From contig OZ021729.1 of the NCBI GenBank assembly GCA_963978545.1, positions 11,601,001-11,665,000 on the forward strand: 64,000 nt of DNA, in the 5' to 3' direction. The stretch is from Linyphia triangularis. Lineage: Eukaryota; Arthropoda; Arachnida; Araneae; Linyphiidae. The notes below the pieces were generated by a model, which saw only the letters and a list, made by a program, of their open reading frames with translations, was not told the origin of the DNA and did not search any database. Positions 1 through 12,662 of the stretch are shown here, piece after piece (positions within the stretch are counted from its first letter, which is position 1; each line of letters opens with the position of its first letter). Position numbers and translations under genes: made by a program.

Positions 1-482
1 AATTTAAAACCTCAAAATCTCATATAAACATCAAAATTAGAAAAAAATCACATCCTAAACTTGTACTATATCCACTCAAAATCCCTCCTACATCTTGCAC
101 ACAAATTAATCTATTCACCTTTGTGAAAATTGTATTACTATTATTCAAAGTAATTAATAATTTACTTCCCACAATATCATTCATGTCTCAGAAACAATTT
201 ATTACCCTTCAACTCTGAAGAAAGTTCATTTCCTCAAATTTAAAACCTCAAAATCTCATATAAACATCAAAATTAGAAAAAAATCACATCCTAAACTTGT
301 ACTATATCCACTCAAAATCCCTCCTACATCTTGCACATAAATTAATCTATTCACCTTTATGAAAATTGTATCACTATTCTTCAAAGTAATTAATAATTTA
401 CCTCCCACAATATCATTCATGTCTCAGAAACAATTTATTACCATTCAACTCTGAAGAAAATTCATTTTCTCAAATTTAAAAC
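1..482. repeat. 236-bp tandem repeat, about two copies
   Basis: The unit starting with AATTTAAAACCTCAAAATC begins at position 1, again at 237, and a third copy breaks off after about 10 bp at 473-482. The two full copies differ at only a few positions (for example CACACAAATT versus CACATAAATT). The array begins exactly at the window edge, so it probably continues to the left as a satellite or longer tandem array. There is no coding potential. Confidence 0.93.
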
Positions 483-983
483 TTCTCCATAACTTAATTT
501 CGAGACGTGTCTGACACTGCTCACTTTAATATTTAAAACAAAACCCGATGAAATTTTCAAGATCCATTCAAATTCACTCTGATAGTCCACATCATCAACT
601 ATTTCCTGCAAACGGTTTCATTTGCAGAAACAGGAATCGATGGTGGACTGGAGCTTATTGATCTCTCGTACGTTTACTTTGGTTTGAACTCTCTTAGAAT
701 CTGTTTAATATTCATCAGGACCTTGCTTGAACAGCTTGCTTATCAATCGACAATCATATTACGATAAAGGGAGGTAGTGTCTGCTTCATCAACATCTTCG
801 GATATTTGTTTTGTTTGTCTTAATTTAATTAGAAGTGCTCGCAACACCATACATTAGTTGAATATCAAATACAAGAAATACAAAAATTAATCTATTGCAG
901 AAAAACCGAAACTATTGTAAGCGAATGTTACGGATTTAAAAGTTATATGCGGGGCTTTTCTATGAATTTCATATTTATAGTAG
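483..983. other. Unannotated AT-rich DNA
   Basis: I see no repeat, RNA gene or credible coding frame in this interval. Base composition between 540 and 800 is slightly less AT-rich than its surroundings. Confidence 0.5.
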
Positions 984-1351
984 TTAAGAGGTTGGTACCC
1001 TAAAATTTATAAAACAAAATTATATTGAGTTTATTATAGTTTATTAAAATTTAAATTCTTCCCTTTAAAATGATACTTCATTTAGAAGTATTTTTAATAA
1101 TTTTTTGAAGATAAAATTATGAACTATTAGTGTAAGTAAGCTTTTCTTTAAAATGTGTTTATCTCAAAACGATATTTTTCATTACTCATGCACCTTTTTC
1201 TCAGAAAATACTTGTTATACAAGCCCAATTCATCTTTCCTCATATTTAGCAGACACTTGTTATTCTACTGTATGTGGGTTTTAATTGTAATGCATTTACT
1301 TTCTTTTTAAATGACTTATCGTGTAAGTTGCTAAAATTTGTTAAAAATCAC

Positions 1352-1402
<51 letters not shown>

Positions 1403-1758
1403 ACGAGATAGGCGAGAACAAAAAAAAAAATTTCAAAGAATAACAAAATCTTACTTTAGTATATACAGATACATAAAATGAATATGTTATAATAATTTTA
1501 GGTCGATAGCTTGTGCAGTTTCTGAGAAAAATGTACATAAGTAATGAAAAATGTAGTTTTGAGAAAAACACATTTTAAAGAAAACATTACTAGCACTTAA
1601 ACGCCCAAATTTTTTCTTTCAACAATTATTAAAAATACTTTTAAATGAGGTATTATTACAAATACGGAATCATTTTAAAGGGAAAAATTCAAATTTTAAT
1701 AAACAACAATAACCTCAAAATGATTTATTATCAACTTTTGGTTATCAACTCCTCTTAA
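984..1758. mobile_element. TTAA-flanked palindromic MITE (775 bp)
   Basis: TTAA lies at both ends (984-987 and 1755-1758). The ends are inverted: TTAAGAGGTTGGTACCC on the left, and the complement of the right end reads TTAAGAGGAGTTGATAACC. The inversion continues far inside. The stretch at about 1035-1200, with CCCTTTAAAATGAT, TCTTTAAAATGTG and TTTTTCATTACT in order, is mirrored by the complement of about 1505-1710. The loop carries a pure T tract (1356-1401). The TTAA target and inverted ends suggest a non-autonomous piggyBac-like element, but the class is inferred from the target site only. There is no transposase. The inner arms resemble the elements at 11224 and 62259. Confidence 0.8.
1356..1401. 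repeat. Poly(T) tract, about 46 nt
   Basis: An uninterrupted T run sits in the loop of the palindromic element. Its length is likely to vary between individuals and sequencing runs. Confidence 0.95.
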
Positions 1759-2199
1759 ACTTTTTGTGCAGAACTAAGTTCTTTTAGGTTGAGACAACGT
1801 AGCTGTTGTATTTTTATGATGGTGTTTTTGTATGGTTTATTTTTCAAGGTATTTCTCCTTGTATTATATCGGAATACGTTTGACTTCCCCTCTATTTTGC
1901 CGGATGCTTTGGGGCTTGAGGACAGTTGATAAAATTCGTCATTTGTTCTTCAGAAACGCATCCATTAAAATCACTGCTGAGTTCTAGCCCTAAACAAAGA
2001 AACTCATCGGGATTTCTTATTTAACATTTCATATTTTGTCACTAATTTCTGGTTCTGGCTTTAAATATTTTTCAATTATAATTTTTTAGAATGTACTTGT
2101 TGAATGTATATCTCCAGACAAATCTGCACTTTTGGATAAGACCAACTAATGTCAAATAAATTTTAAAAAAATCTTTCATATTGTTTCTGAACGATATTA
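1759..2199. other. Unannotated AT-rich DNA
   Basis: No repeat or coding signal recognised. Confidence 0.4.
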
Positions 2200-2325
2200 T
2201 GACTATGCCTTTTTATCCCTTTATACAAAGCATAATTTATAAATGATACACCTCTTTAAAGACTAAGACCTCTTTTTCTAACAAATAGTTCATTTACAAT
2301 TGCATGTTAATCGAAGCTGACTTTT
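2200..2325 (+). repeat. Dispersed repeat family D, fragment
   Basis: The order of words CTTTAAAGACTAAGACCTC, CTAACAAAT, then TTTACAATTGCATGTT is the same as in the copies near 7740, 20110 and 41585. This is a shorter, decayed piece. The family is unclassified. Confidence 0.55.
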
Positions 2326-4239
2326 ACTTATTATGGTTATTTTATGAGAGGACTTGCTTTTTCAATACTTGTTTTCCAAAATATACTAATTCTAATAGAT
2401 ATTCTATGACTTAAAAATTAGGATTCAATTGTGCTATGTATTTTAAAAAAAAATAACGTGAAATAAAATAAATGTAACTGTTAGTCCCGATTTTTGTTTA
2501 GTATTTAATTATATTAGGACTGGAAATGTTTTTAACATATGAATGGTATAAACATATATAACACTTTAGGAAATTATTTGTTCAAGTTAAAGCTTATTTA
2601 TTTACGACTTTTTAATATAAAACTTAGATCGTATACCAATAAATTATAAGCTATATTCTCTTCCCTAATATAAACTGTCTTTTCTTTAGCACACTTGAAA
2701 TTTATACATAAATAACAAACTTTATTTCCCTTGCATAACAGATGGATTATTGATTACAGAATATTAAGTTTCTAAAAGTCGCAGTACGTCAAAATAAATG
2801 GACAGAATCTTGACACTAGTTACGGTTCAAGATAAATTTCCAACGGCGTTGGGTATCTCAAAATTTCGAAAAAGAGTGTCAATTTATTTTTATATATTTT
2901 TATTCTCTAACAGACGATTTCACCTTCTCGGTCACACTTTTTTCAAAGATCAAAAATAACCATGAAATCAAAGAAATACACAAAAAGTACCCTTGCCCTT
3001 ACAACTTTAGAAGTTTGACAGAGTTCTCACTAACATATAGATATAGAAACCTACTTTCGTTTGGCAAAGAAACTCATATATACTTCTTCCTGAAGTTTTT
3101 TTTTTTTTTTTCGATTTCCATTGATTCTTACATCTCAACTCAACTCTATCACTGAACTGCGGTTAACGAGAAAAAGAAAAAAGGACGAAAAAATAAATAG
3201 GATAAAAACAAAATTAATATCTATCAATAACCCGTCGCAACTTTCTGTGGACTTTTTTTTTAGTATAAAAATAAAAAGAAAACCTTGCTTGCTGAAACTC
3301 TTAGAACCCATAAACATTTGATGTTGTTGCCAAAAATGGCATTTAAATAAAATATAAATACGCGCGGTTCTGCATTTTTATTACGCCTTTTTGTGGTTGT
3401 CGCGTTGTTATTAGGCTTTATGGCTTCTGCATTGATCCTTCAGCCTTTGCAAAAAAGTAAACCGATTTATTTTTAAGATCACGTACTTTTGGATCTTTAT
3501 TTCTGTTGCCACATACATTTTAAAAGTATGTCTCTTTTTTTTTAAACTGCATCTGAATATTATAGGACTTTGGAAATAATAGGAATGTTACGAAATATTT
3601 CGAAAGAATGTTACGAAATATTTTTACTAAAACCACTTATATGTTTTAATATATTTAAGTGAAGAAATTTTCATTTTCACTTTTTTTTCTGAAAAAATCA
3701 ACGAAATCTAGATTTTGTTACAGACTAGTCATAAATCTTTTTGTAGTTTTTTTAACACTAAAATATTTTTATGTGGTGATAAGATTTTTTTTTAGTTTTT
3801 AATCATCATATTAGATTTTGTAGTTTAATTCAATTTATTAAACAATAGTTTTAAGTCACTAAAGTTAAAAAAAAAAAAAAAACTGTATTTATCAATTACA
3901 TTAATATATCTGATCACCAGTTGTAGTAATATAAATGATGACGTAATCTCAAGTTAAATGGAAATTAAGATAAATTAAATCTAAATTTTTGTTACAGCTA
4001 AAAATTCCAACTACTAGTTCATTGTGAATAAATCATATTGCTTTTATAAAGTTTTACCTCTACAATATTTATTTATAATATTGGTCTTGAAATTTCTGTA
4101 AAGTTCTCAATCACTTAAATTTTAACAATTAAAAAAATATTGTAAAATATGGATTTAAGGCATTAAAACAAAATAATCAATGATGCTTAATAATATTATT
4201 TTAATTTATCATTAAAACATTACTGTAACTGATAACCAA
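2326..4239. other. Unannotated AT-rich DNA with homopolymer runs
   Basis: This contains a poly(T) run at about 3097-3111 and a poly(A) run near 3867. A 66-codon frame at 3121-3321 is composed of AT-rich filler with Lys, Asn and Ile and overlaps an equally long antisense frame; I do not call it. Nothing else was recognised. Confidence 0.5.
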
Positions 4240-4715
4240 TAGAACTAATATATCTGGCTTTTAATGTATAAATATAACTGATTATCACTTCATTAATATA
4301 ATTGAAAATCAATAGATTTAATATACCTGATTTTTAATATATCTGGCTTTCAATATCTGACTGTATATCTGACTTTCAATGCATTACGTGACATTCAATG
4401 CATATATGCTCGAGTTCCAATTTATTAATATACCTGACTAATATAGAATAACTGAACATTAATAACGATAAAATGTATTGTCAATTCATTAATATTACTG
4501 AACATATTATTAAAATAACTGAACATTAATAACTATAAAATTAACTGTCAATTCATTAATATAACTGAACATATAATTAAAATAGCTGAATGCATAATTA
4601 ATATAACTGACTATATTCATTAATAAAACTGAACATCATTAATAAAACTGAACATATCCATTAATAAAACTGAACATATTCATTAATAAAACTGAACATA
4701 TTCATTGTATTGTAT
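4240..4715. repeat. Degenerate AT-rich tandem repeat
   Basis: The words ATTAATATAACTGAACAT and ATTCATTAATAAAACTGAAC recur with variable spacing. At the right end the period tightens to about 22-25 bp (4614, 4639, 4663, 4685). It grades leftward into more diverged copies containing TATCTGGCTTTTAAT. It looks like an old minisatellite with a younger edge. Confidence 0.75.
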
Positions 4716-5760
4716 TCATAATCGAATATTTTAGTCACAGAAAATATTATATTGTTCAAAATCCTTTTGATATTAATGTTTGCCATCGTATTATTTTCTT
4801 TTCAACTGCAAACGGAACCCGTTCCCATCTGTGTTGTATATTTATTCATTATACTCCTGCCTCTTAATAAAACTGTTTTATTATCCATAGTATATCAAAT
4901 ATTTATCTTATTAATAAACGACAGAAAATGTCATTATCTTGGATATTCGCTTTCGAAATATAAAAATATTTTATATTGAATATAATGTTTATAACATGTC
5001 AAAAATATTTGAGATCGTAAATTTTATTTTTACTTATAAAATTGACGGGATCCATTTTAAATTATTTTGTTAAAATCTTCAAATTTAATATCACGCATTT
5101 TATGAAGATTAAATTAGAAAGGCAAATTGCTAAAAATATTAAGAAATGAAAGTATTTAAAGTATAAAAAAATTAAATAAAATGAATGAAAATTAGTCGTT
5201 TTCAGCATTCCAAAGCAACTATAATTAAATTATGTTTTGGATTTTAGCTTGGGATGTTCAGGATACATACTGAAAAGTTCATAGAAACGTTTCAAAAAGT
5301 GATATATTAACAAACTACAAACCAACAAGCTATTTAACTATTACTTTATTTTGATATGATTGTCTCCCATTTTAAAAAGAAAAAGTTTTATTTAATTCAA
5401 CATATTATAGTATTTTATTGCGTGTGGTTGATTTGAATAAGTAAATGTGTAAGTGCAAATGAATCAATAGTTATTTGAATGTGATATTTCTTGAAGCACA
5501 ATATCGAAAAGGATAAGTTATTACCAAACAAAGATTGGAATATAACACAGTTTTTTAATATGTAGGTAACAAAGGTTCAAATAAATTATCGAGTTTACAT
5601 ACACAAAAACGGTTGTAACTTGACTTGCAATGTGAATAATATGTGGAATAAAGTGCACAGCAACTTCAAATGATTAAAGACTCATAAAAATAAGTCAATC
5701 ACTACTCGAGAATATAAAAGACTTTAAAATAACTTTAATTAACTATTTAATAATATAACC
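4716..5760. other. Unannotated AT-rich DNA
   Basis: A 75-codon frame at 4752-4979 starts with a hydrophobic, signal-peptide-like stretch, but it runs into low-complexity AT sequence and lies against a repeat. I see no family resemblance and do not call a gene. Confidence 0.4.
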
Positions 5761-5764
5761 AGTA

Positions 5765-6320
5765 AAAAAAAGTTTTTAATATAAATCCTTTGTAAGCATT
5801 GCTTATTTTTATATTCATTAACACAGCGACGATTCTGTAAACAGCGTGTGCTTGGTGTTCGACTATAATTTTAAATATCAAAAACATTTCTAACAGCAAA
5901 ATGTGCGGCAAACTACGTTTCAAAATTTATTTATTAAAAATGAATGTGAATTTATGCACTCACATCAAAATATATTTTATTTAATCAGATTAAAAAAAGA
6001 TTTTAATTTATTTATTAAACAAAATTTGGCAACAGGAAAGAGTTTCTTCAATGGTCGGTTAAATGCTATTTCAGCGCGATTGGATGACGGCAAGTTAGTT
6101 CATTGGTATTCCGTAAAAGCGATCTTTTACTGACAGTTACAGTTCAAAAATTTGATAGAAGGAATTGTAATCGAATCTATCTGCCAAGTTTCAGCCCGAA
6201 TGGATGACGGAAAGGGTGTTAATTAGGCCTCCGTAGATTCCACTGCCATCGACACACAAAATCGAAATTAATATAAAGGATTTAAAAACAAACCTCATCC
6301 CAAGAAGACGGAATGGAAAA
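5765..6320 (+). repeat. Dispersed repeat family C, long copy
   Basis: This shares an ordered series of motifs with 15105-15590: TTCATTAACACAG, AACAGGAAAGAGTTTC, GATGACGGCAAGTT, TTGATAGAA, AAGTTTCAGCCC and AATATAAAGGATTTAAAAAC. The repeated words GATGACGG and AAGTTTCAG mark every family member. I cannot assign it to a transposon class, because no inverted ends or coding frame are visible. Confidence 0.8.
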
Positions 6321-6354
6321 ACTGAGCGCTAGTAACAAGCAGAACTAAGTATAT

Positions 6355-6540
6355 ATCAGAATGGACGGTTAAATGCTATATTAGCGCGATTGGATGACGA
6401 CAAGTTAGTTCATTGGTATTCAGTAAAAGCTATCTTTTACTGACAGTTACAGTCCAAAAATTTGATAGAATGCATTGTCATCGAATCTATCTGCCAAGTT
6501 TCAGTTCGAATGGATGACGAAAGGGATATATATCAGAATC
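6355..6540 (+). repeat. Family C, partial local duplicate
   Basis: The stretch GGACGGTTAAATGCTAT through GAATGGATGACGAAAGGG repeats the 6050-6215 part of the preceding copy with few changes. The offset is about 312 bp, so this is a local segmental duplication inside the repeat. Confidence 0.85.
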
Positions 6541-6938
6541 ACTGATCTATAATTACAACTTCTGGATAGCATATAAGGGATTTCTGTTATGCTAGCAGAT
6601 GAAGCCAATTGAATTCTCCCCCCATAATGCTATCTAGTAGATTTGCCATGGTTACAAATCGGTTTTATCTAGTTTGGGGAGAAGTTGCTATCATAGATAT
6701 CTATGGTGATTCTTAAACCTTCTTCGGGTTCAAATTAATAACAAAGCAAGCATTATCCAGAGTTTGTAGTTAGAAATAAGTTATCAAAATGCTATTGAAC
6801 TAAATTTGCTTTATCCTATGGAATACATACAGAAAGCAAAACTCCATGCAAACGATTGAATTACATGAGAAATGACTAAAACGTTTAAAATTTTAGTAAT
6901 CCATAATTTGAGGAATTTATTTTACAGAAGCTGTGCTA
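6541..6938. other. Unannotated DNA
   Basis: No feature recognised. A slightly GC-richer patch lies at 6610-6720. Confidence 0.4.
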
Positions 6939-7668
6939 TTAAGGAGATCCAGGGCCTAAATATTATCAAAATTGTAAAAAAAAAAAAAAAAAAAATGCTT
7001 TAATAATAATAATAATATTTTAATTATAATTAATAAAATAATAATTTTAAAAAATATGTTCAATTACGATCATTTTGATATCTCATTTATAATGCTACCC
7101 CTTTCCGTTCTCTTATATGTCAAATTAATATCTGACAGCTGACGCTGACATAGTTTCTGCATGAACTTTAAACATCTTTTGTCATTGATGATTTTTTTCT
7201 TTTACATAATTGGAAATAACTCTATTTGTAATTAAGTAACATACACCAAATTTCCCATGCGTATTGTATTAACTCTTTAGATGATATTTACCAAAGAAAA
7301 TATTTAAATTTTGTTTTTTACTCCGGATATGATTTATTTTTAATTATGAAAGAAAAAAAAATGAGCTTTTTTAGTTAACATTTTTTATTTTAATATCCGT
7401 TATAAACATCAAAATTGTGTTTGGTAAATGTTCTTGTTATATATTTGCGAAAACATATATACAGTCTTTAAGTTTATTAATTATTTTTATTAAGTTTTAT
7501 CAAATTGTGTAATACGTAGTTTTATAGTAATTATAAAATTTTAATAAATAAATAAATACATTTTTAATAGCTTTTATAGACCAGTACAATGTACTAAAAT
7601 TACATAAAAATTGTGTAGATCCAACAAATATTAAAGAAATTAAAATGTTGGACTCCGGACCCCCTTAA
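6939..7668. mobile_element. TTAA-flanked MITE (730 bp)
   Basis: TTAA at 6939-6942 and 7665-7668 bounds imperfect inverted ends: GGAGATCCAGGGCCTAA on the left and GGGGGTCCGGAGTCCAA as the complement of the right end, about 12 of 17 matching. An A19-type homopolymer lies near 6977. Size and end sequence (GGGGGTCYGG) match the elements at 47623 and 62259. It is non-coding, and the piggyBac-like assignment is inferred from TTAA. Confidence 0.7.
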
Positions 7669-7714
7669 TCTTATAATAGTATTTCTAGATTGTTTTCTAT
7701 GTGACAATCCTCTT

Positions 7715-7985
7715 TCTTCCTTTAAACAAAATCAAAATTGTTAAATTATATATCAATTTAAAGCCTAACACCTCCGCCTCTGATGAATACATTTACAATT
7801 GCACATTGGATTATTTATTTAAAAATCCAAATTACAAAAATCAAAAGCCATTTTTAAAAAATGTGGAATTTTGGAATAGTATACCGTAGATGAAAGCACT
7901 ATCGAGAAAAAAAAATCTGAATGTAAGCATGTTAAGGAAACCTAAGAAATATTTTCTCTCTCAGTCCTACAATCCGTCAGCGACT
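7715..7985 (+). repeat. Dispersed repeat family D copy
   Basis: Ordered words shared with 20085-20290 and 41560-41835: ATCAATTTAAAG, CACCTCCGCCTCTGA, TTTACAATTGCACATT, AAAATCCAA, then a GTAGATGAAAGCACTATCG block followed by AAGCATGTTAAGG. The family ends downstream of the AGATGGMAG-type word. It is unclassified, with no coding capacity. Confidence 0.75.
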
Positions 7986-8417
7986 AGGCGACCCGCGAAC
8001 TATTTTTCTGCGGCCCGTAGGTATCACAGAAGATATAAAAAAAAAAAAATCAAATTTCACAGTATGGATTTTTTTTTTTACGTAATTGTAATTTATCCTA
8101 AATAATGTGTGGTCACTATATAGAACAGAGTTCTCCACTGCCTGTCGAAAGAAACTATATAAAGAAGCTTTCAGCATGTAGGTTTTCATTAAGAATAAAT
8201 ACAGATATAACTGAATCTCATTTGGACAATTTTTAAAATTGATTGCAACAAATACTTCGAAAGATATGGACTCTATCATAAAATAAACTGAACGATTTCG
8301 ACCGCCATCGTCTTACAATTGATATGAACTAAAACGGAGTAATCTGGAAGTACAATTTAAATACTTTTATTGAAAGTTAGGTCAAGTCACATTGAAACAA
8401 TAGATTTCACTTCTTTT

Positions 8418-8420
<3 letters not shown>

Positions 8421-8450
<30 letters not shown>
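8421..8450. repeat. (TA)n microsatellite
   Basis: About 15 TA dinucleotides in a row. Confidence 0.95.
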
Positions 8451-8453
<3 letters not shown>

Positions 8454-8668
8454 CAGTTCTAATTTCATTAAGGTAAAAAAAAAATTCCAGTTTTCAGAAA
8501 TGTTATATATTATTAAATGAATAATAATTAAAGATACATATTTTGGTATATCTAGCCCGCGAAAACCTGCAACATAAGTCATACGTCCCGCCTCTAAAAG
8601 TTAGTGGTGAATGCTGTTCTAAACAATCTTAAATACACAGGTCATGCACAGACTCCCTAGTACCATAT

Positions 8669-9009
8669 TGTTAGGGAATTTTTACTGTGTAAATGAGGAC
8701 GCAGTTTTTACAAAATAAAACAACAATTTATTCTTCGTTTCAAAATGGTCACAAAACTTCTCCGAACTTACTCTTTAACAAACTTCAACAAAAGCTTCTG
8801 TGCATAAAACTTCGGATACCGTGATAATTCAGGCACAATAAAAGTAAACAAGTGCTCAGCTCCTTTCAAAGCAACGTCCGATTGAACTTCATGTCATTCT
8901 TGTATTTATTTACGGGAACTTTATCGAAAAACATAGAGCAATCGGTTTAGCATTCCGCACGCTCAGGAAACAACTCCAAATTTTCCGATTAACTCAGGTC
9001 TTGCTAACA
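8669..9009 (-). mobile_element. Putative solo LTR-like element (341 bp)
   Basis: The segment starts TGTTAG and ends CTAACA, giving TG...CA with a perfect 6-bp inverted terminus as in retroviral-type LTRs. Read on the minus strand, an AATAAA polyadenylation word sits about 50 bp before the end, as expected for an LTR R/U5 boundary. I do not find an obvious 4-6 bp TSD and there is no internal coding region. It could therefore be an old solo LTR or a chance arrangement. Confidence 0.4.
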
Positions 9010-11223
9010 TTTTCAAGTCTGTATTATCGCTGTTAACAAATAAATTTAAAAAATAAAATTTTAAAAGAAATATGTTCTATATTTGCAATTATATGCAGAA
9101 AATTTACCTAACAATATATTTTAAAAACAGTAAAATATTTTGTTACTTTAGAGTACTGCTCTTGTATTTGGGTCAAAAACCCAAATATAATTATCAAAAC
9201 CTCCACAGCAGTAATAAACCCATGCTGTGTTTTGGATAGCACGTTAAAGCATAATTACTCAACTTTATTTTTTCCTTTTGTGCACGAGGCAATATTTTAA
9301 AGCATTAAGTTTTGTTCTAATCCTCCTAAAAATGTAATTTCTTATTTGTGTTCAGATTTCTTTTTTCCATCTTCATATTTATCCAAGAGTTAATTTAAAC
9401 CTAACTCATTAAGGTTAGCAAAAATGAAAACAGAAGCGAAGTGTGTTGTTTAAAAAATGAACTTAAGCATCAAAGCATTAGGTGAAAAGAAAATATTCTC
9501 CAAAAAAATAAACTACATAATTCTGAAAGATTATGAAGTCGTTTATTTAAAGATTTCATGCCATGAGACCATTTCCCGTGTTGCCATCCGTGAAAAGCTT
9601 TATTCTGCAACAAAAAAAAGGGTAATTTTCACCTTCTTTTCTCATATTCCTGCTTATGATTTAAATTTTTCTTTCGAAAAAAAAAAAAGAGTATAATTTG
9701 AATAAAAAAATGTTTCCCTTTAACCTAATATGAAATATTTATCCTTTGTTTTTACGCCTCCCATATTTTAATTAACGGATTTTCTAAGATAAACAAATAA
9801 ACAAAAGTATTTTTTCCGTTCTAACTGCTTTTTACAATCCATTGTATAAGTTTCAAGTGTGCCTTATGCATTATGCAAGTGTATACATCTGCTGCGGCCT
9901 TTGCATGTGTAATTTTCGCAGTTGTCTGTGACATAATTTAGCAGCGCCACCTACCGGAAGCTTCCTGAAACACAGCTGTCGTCTTGCATGCAAATAAACG
10001 GAATGCACTTCTACAATCCCAGTTGATGAAATTATTGCGGCCGAAAGAAATACTAAAGCAAGAATATTCTCTTGCGCTAGCAACACGTTTTTGGTTAGTT
10101 GAACACGAACATAGATTTATTTTATTTGCGTGCGCGTTTATTTATTTGCTTATAGTTTTCCGAAATCGCACGGGTGTGTTTATGGATTCAGTACTGACAA
10201 GGAAAGTACGCTGGGAATATTGGCTTGACTGGTATACTGAATATTTATGCTATTAAGCGTCATAAAGTTTATTTCCCGCCTTTACGCTGAAGTTGTAAAA
10301 CATGTATAATTTATAAGTGCAGTCTGTTTGTTTGACTTTATTGAAGACATTTTGGGGATATTTCTCTGAATGATATGCTGGTATTATATTTCAAATTGTA
10401 GTATATATACGTTTCAATTTAATACATGATATGCTCTAATTTTTTATTGAAAATGAATATTTTAAATTTGAAAATACTATTTGTAAAGGATGATAAAAAT
10501 TAAATTCAATAATATTCATTAGTTTTGATAAAAAAATTTAGTGATAAAGCAAATATGGATTTCATTTTTCATCAAATTTTATTATAGTACATTTTTAAGT
10601 AATATATAATATGCTTAATTTTTACTAAAAATAAATATTTCTTTAAAATCTAAAAATACGACTTGTAAAGTATAGCTAAGAAATCAAATTGATTCATATT
10701 CCCTACTAGTAATAAATAAAAATAAAAAATGTCTGCATTTGAAAACAAATATGATTTTATTATTCGACCGAATACTGATTTCTGTAATATAATTTTCAAT
10801 TCTCAAGTAAAATAGTTAAAAACATCAACAACAACGAAACAAAACAAAAAAGCACCATTTTGACATTTCCAAAATTAGATAATTAATCTGAGAACTTTGA
10901 ACGTTAAAAATAAAAACATTGCAAATATGAAATTTTTCTATACTTTATTATTAATTTATTTTCATGAGACATTTGAAAAGTTATTGGCAAAGGATCATTA
11001 GTCCATATATTTGTGTAATTAAACTCTTGTACTCATTTGTTTGCTCATTAAGTTAATTTCGAATTTTTCTTTGGGAAAAAAAACGTAAGTCCACTTTAAA
11101 TTAACTACAAAAAATTCTTTACTCCTGTTTGTGAAATGAAAATTTTTCATATTCCTCAAGACTGATTTCTAGGAACCAAGAGTTTTTTCCTTGAATCCGT
11201 TATAAGTATATGAAATTGTAAGT
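9010..11223. other. Unannotated DNA; one GC-richer patch at 9850-10250
   Basis: Mostly AT-rich filler. The 9850-10250 patch (CTGCGGCC, GCAGCGCCACC, TTGCGGCCG) has more G+C and no internal repetition, so it might be a conserved or regulatory segment. The 71-90 codon frames crossing it on both strands show no recognisable domain. Confidence 0.4.
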
Positions 11224-12496
11224 TTAACTGGCTTCGGAGATTAAAAAAATTTCAGGTTAATGACTTAGATTGGTTTTAATTGGTTTATAAGTGTAAATTC
11301 AAATTTAAATTCTTTTCTTTAAAGTGATTCCTCATTTGTATCTCTTATTTGAAAATATGTAAATATTTTTTTAAGTAAACACAAAAGAAGTATGTGAAAC
11401 ATGTTTTTAGACTTTAAAGCCAAATGTTTCAAAATATTTTTTTTTTCTTTCATTTTTGGTAGCACATAACTTGAAATTTTATACATATTTCGCAAATGTC
11501 TTCAAGTACCTTAACGCAAGAATTAAATGATAAGTAACATACATTTAAGGCATACATATAAAATTGAGATGATTTTCTTTAATTTTTAGGTTATATTTTC
11601 AAACTTTTTGGCAGTATGTAAAATTAAAAATGCCTTTTTCTGTACAAACTTTTTTTTCCGTCAATTTTTTTAATCAGCTAATTGCATTTAAAGTGACTAA
11701 TTAGAACATTATTAGAACATACATAAATAAACTTGTAATTAACTTAGAGGTATTATTTTTATTGCAAATAAGAGATCTTATATTGACACATTTTCCTTCC
11801 TTTTGAATTTGGCTTCAATATTTATTTAATTATAAGTTTTTAAATAAAAAGTTTGAAAAAATACATAGTTTTTAACAAAAAATTAAGATTAAAATATGCA
11901 TAAAAATGTGTTTATAACAATATATATTAGATTCTCCAGAGAAAACACATTCACAACTAATTTCTACAAAACAAAATTAGAATTTTGTAAATCGGACCAT
12001 TTTTTATGAAGTTATGACCGTTGGCGTAAAGTCATATAACACCAAAATGTCCTTCTTCAGAAAACGCGTTTAAAGTTCACTACACTAATGAACGGGATAC
12101 AAAACAGGTTCACAAAACCCACTGTAATTTAAAAAGTAATTTGAGTCTCAGAAAGAAAGTTGTATAATTTTAATGGTAATGAATTCGGGAATATTTTAAA
12201 AACAAAAAACAAAAACGCAGACTTGAGTAAAATTTCGCGATTCCTAATGTATATGTATACCTTTTAAAAATTGTCTAAAATCTTTGTAATTTATTTTTTT
12301 TAAACATTTTTTTTTAAGTCTTAATTTTTTTAATTTTTAAAAGAGAATAAAAACTTGGTGCTAGATTATTTAAAAGCATTTAAGTATTATACTCTGAATG
12401 TTTCAGAAAGATTAAAAAAAATATGCTATTAAATTAAATGCCTTCAAAGTTGTTGAATTTAACATGGGCTCCTATGTAAGTGTTAAACCCTCTTAA
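11224..12496. mobile_element. TTAA-flanked MITE split by a second TTAA element
   Basis: TTAA at 11224-11227 and 12493-12496. The left part (11240-11530) matches the complement of 62530-62810 word by word (AAATTTCAGG/AATTTTTTCAG, TCTTTAAAGTGAT/TCTTTAAAATGAT, GCACATAACTT/GCACATAGCTT). The right part (12360-12480) matches the complement of 62273-62400, including AGTTGTTGAATTTAACATGG. The two halves are separated by the 723-bp insertion at 11545-12267. Removing it leaves about 550 bp, the size of the uninterrupted copy at 62259. Confidence 0.8.
11545..12267. mobile_element. Nested TTAA-flanked MITE (723 bp)
   Basis: TTAA duplicates at 11545-11548 and 12264-12267 flank inverted ends. The left end reads TTAAGGCATACATATA, and the complement of the right end reads TTAAAAGGTATACATATAC. 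Ends and an internal word (TCAGAAAACGCGTTTAAAGTT-like, near 12057) resemble the element at 50941-51682 (TTAAGGTGTATGTATAC). It interrupts the host element at a TTAA-like site that is intact in the copy at 62259. Confidence 0.8.
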
Positions 12497-12662
12497 TATG
12501 AGATAAGGATTTTTAAACTGCTTATGTACAAGTATTGATAAACAGCAGAAATAAAATAAGCTAAATAAAAAGAAATCTAATTACGTTTTCTTCTTATAAT
12601 AAAGTTATAAGTAAAAATTATAAATTGCGAATTCATAATCATATCATTAGAGAAACTAAAAA

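Noticed and set aside
4752..4979. 75-codon frame with a signal-peptide-like N-terminus
   Set aside because: Hydrophobic frames are expected in AT-rich DNA; there is no cysteine pattern or family resemblance to suggest a secreted peptide or toxin.
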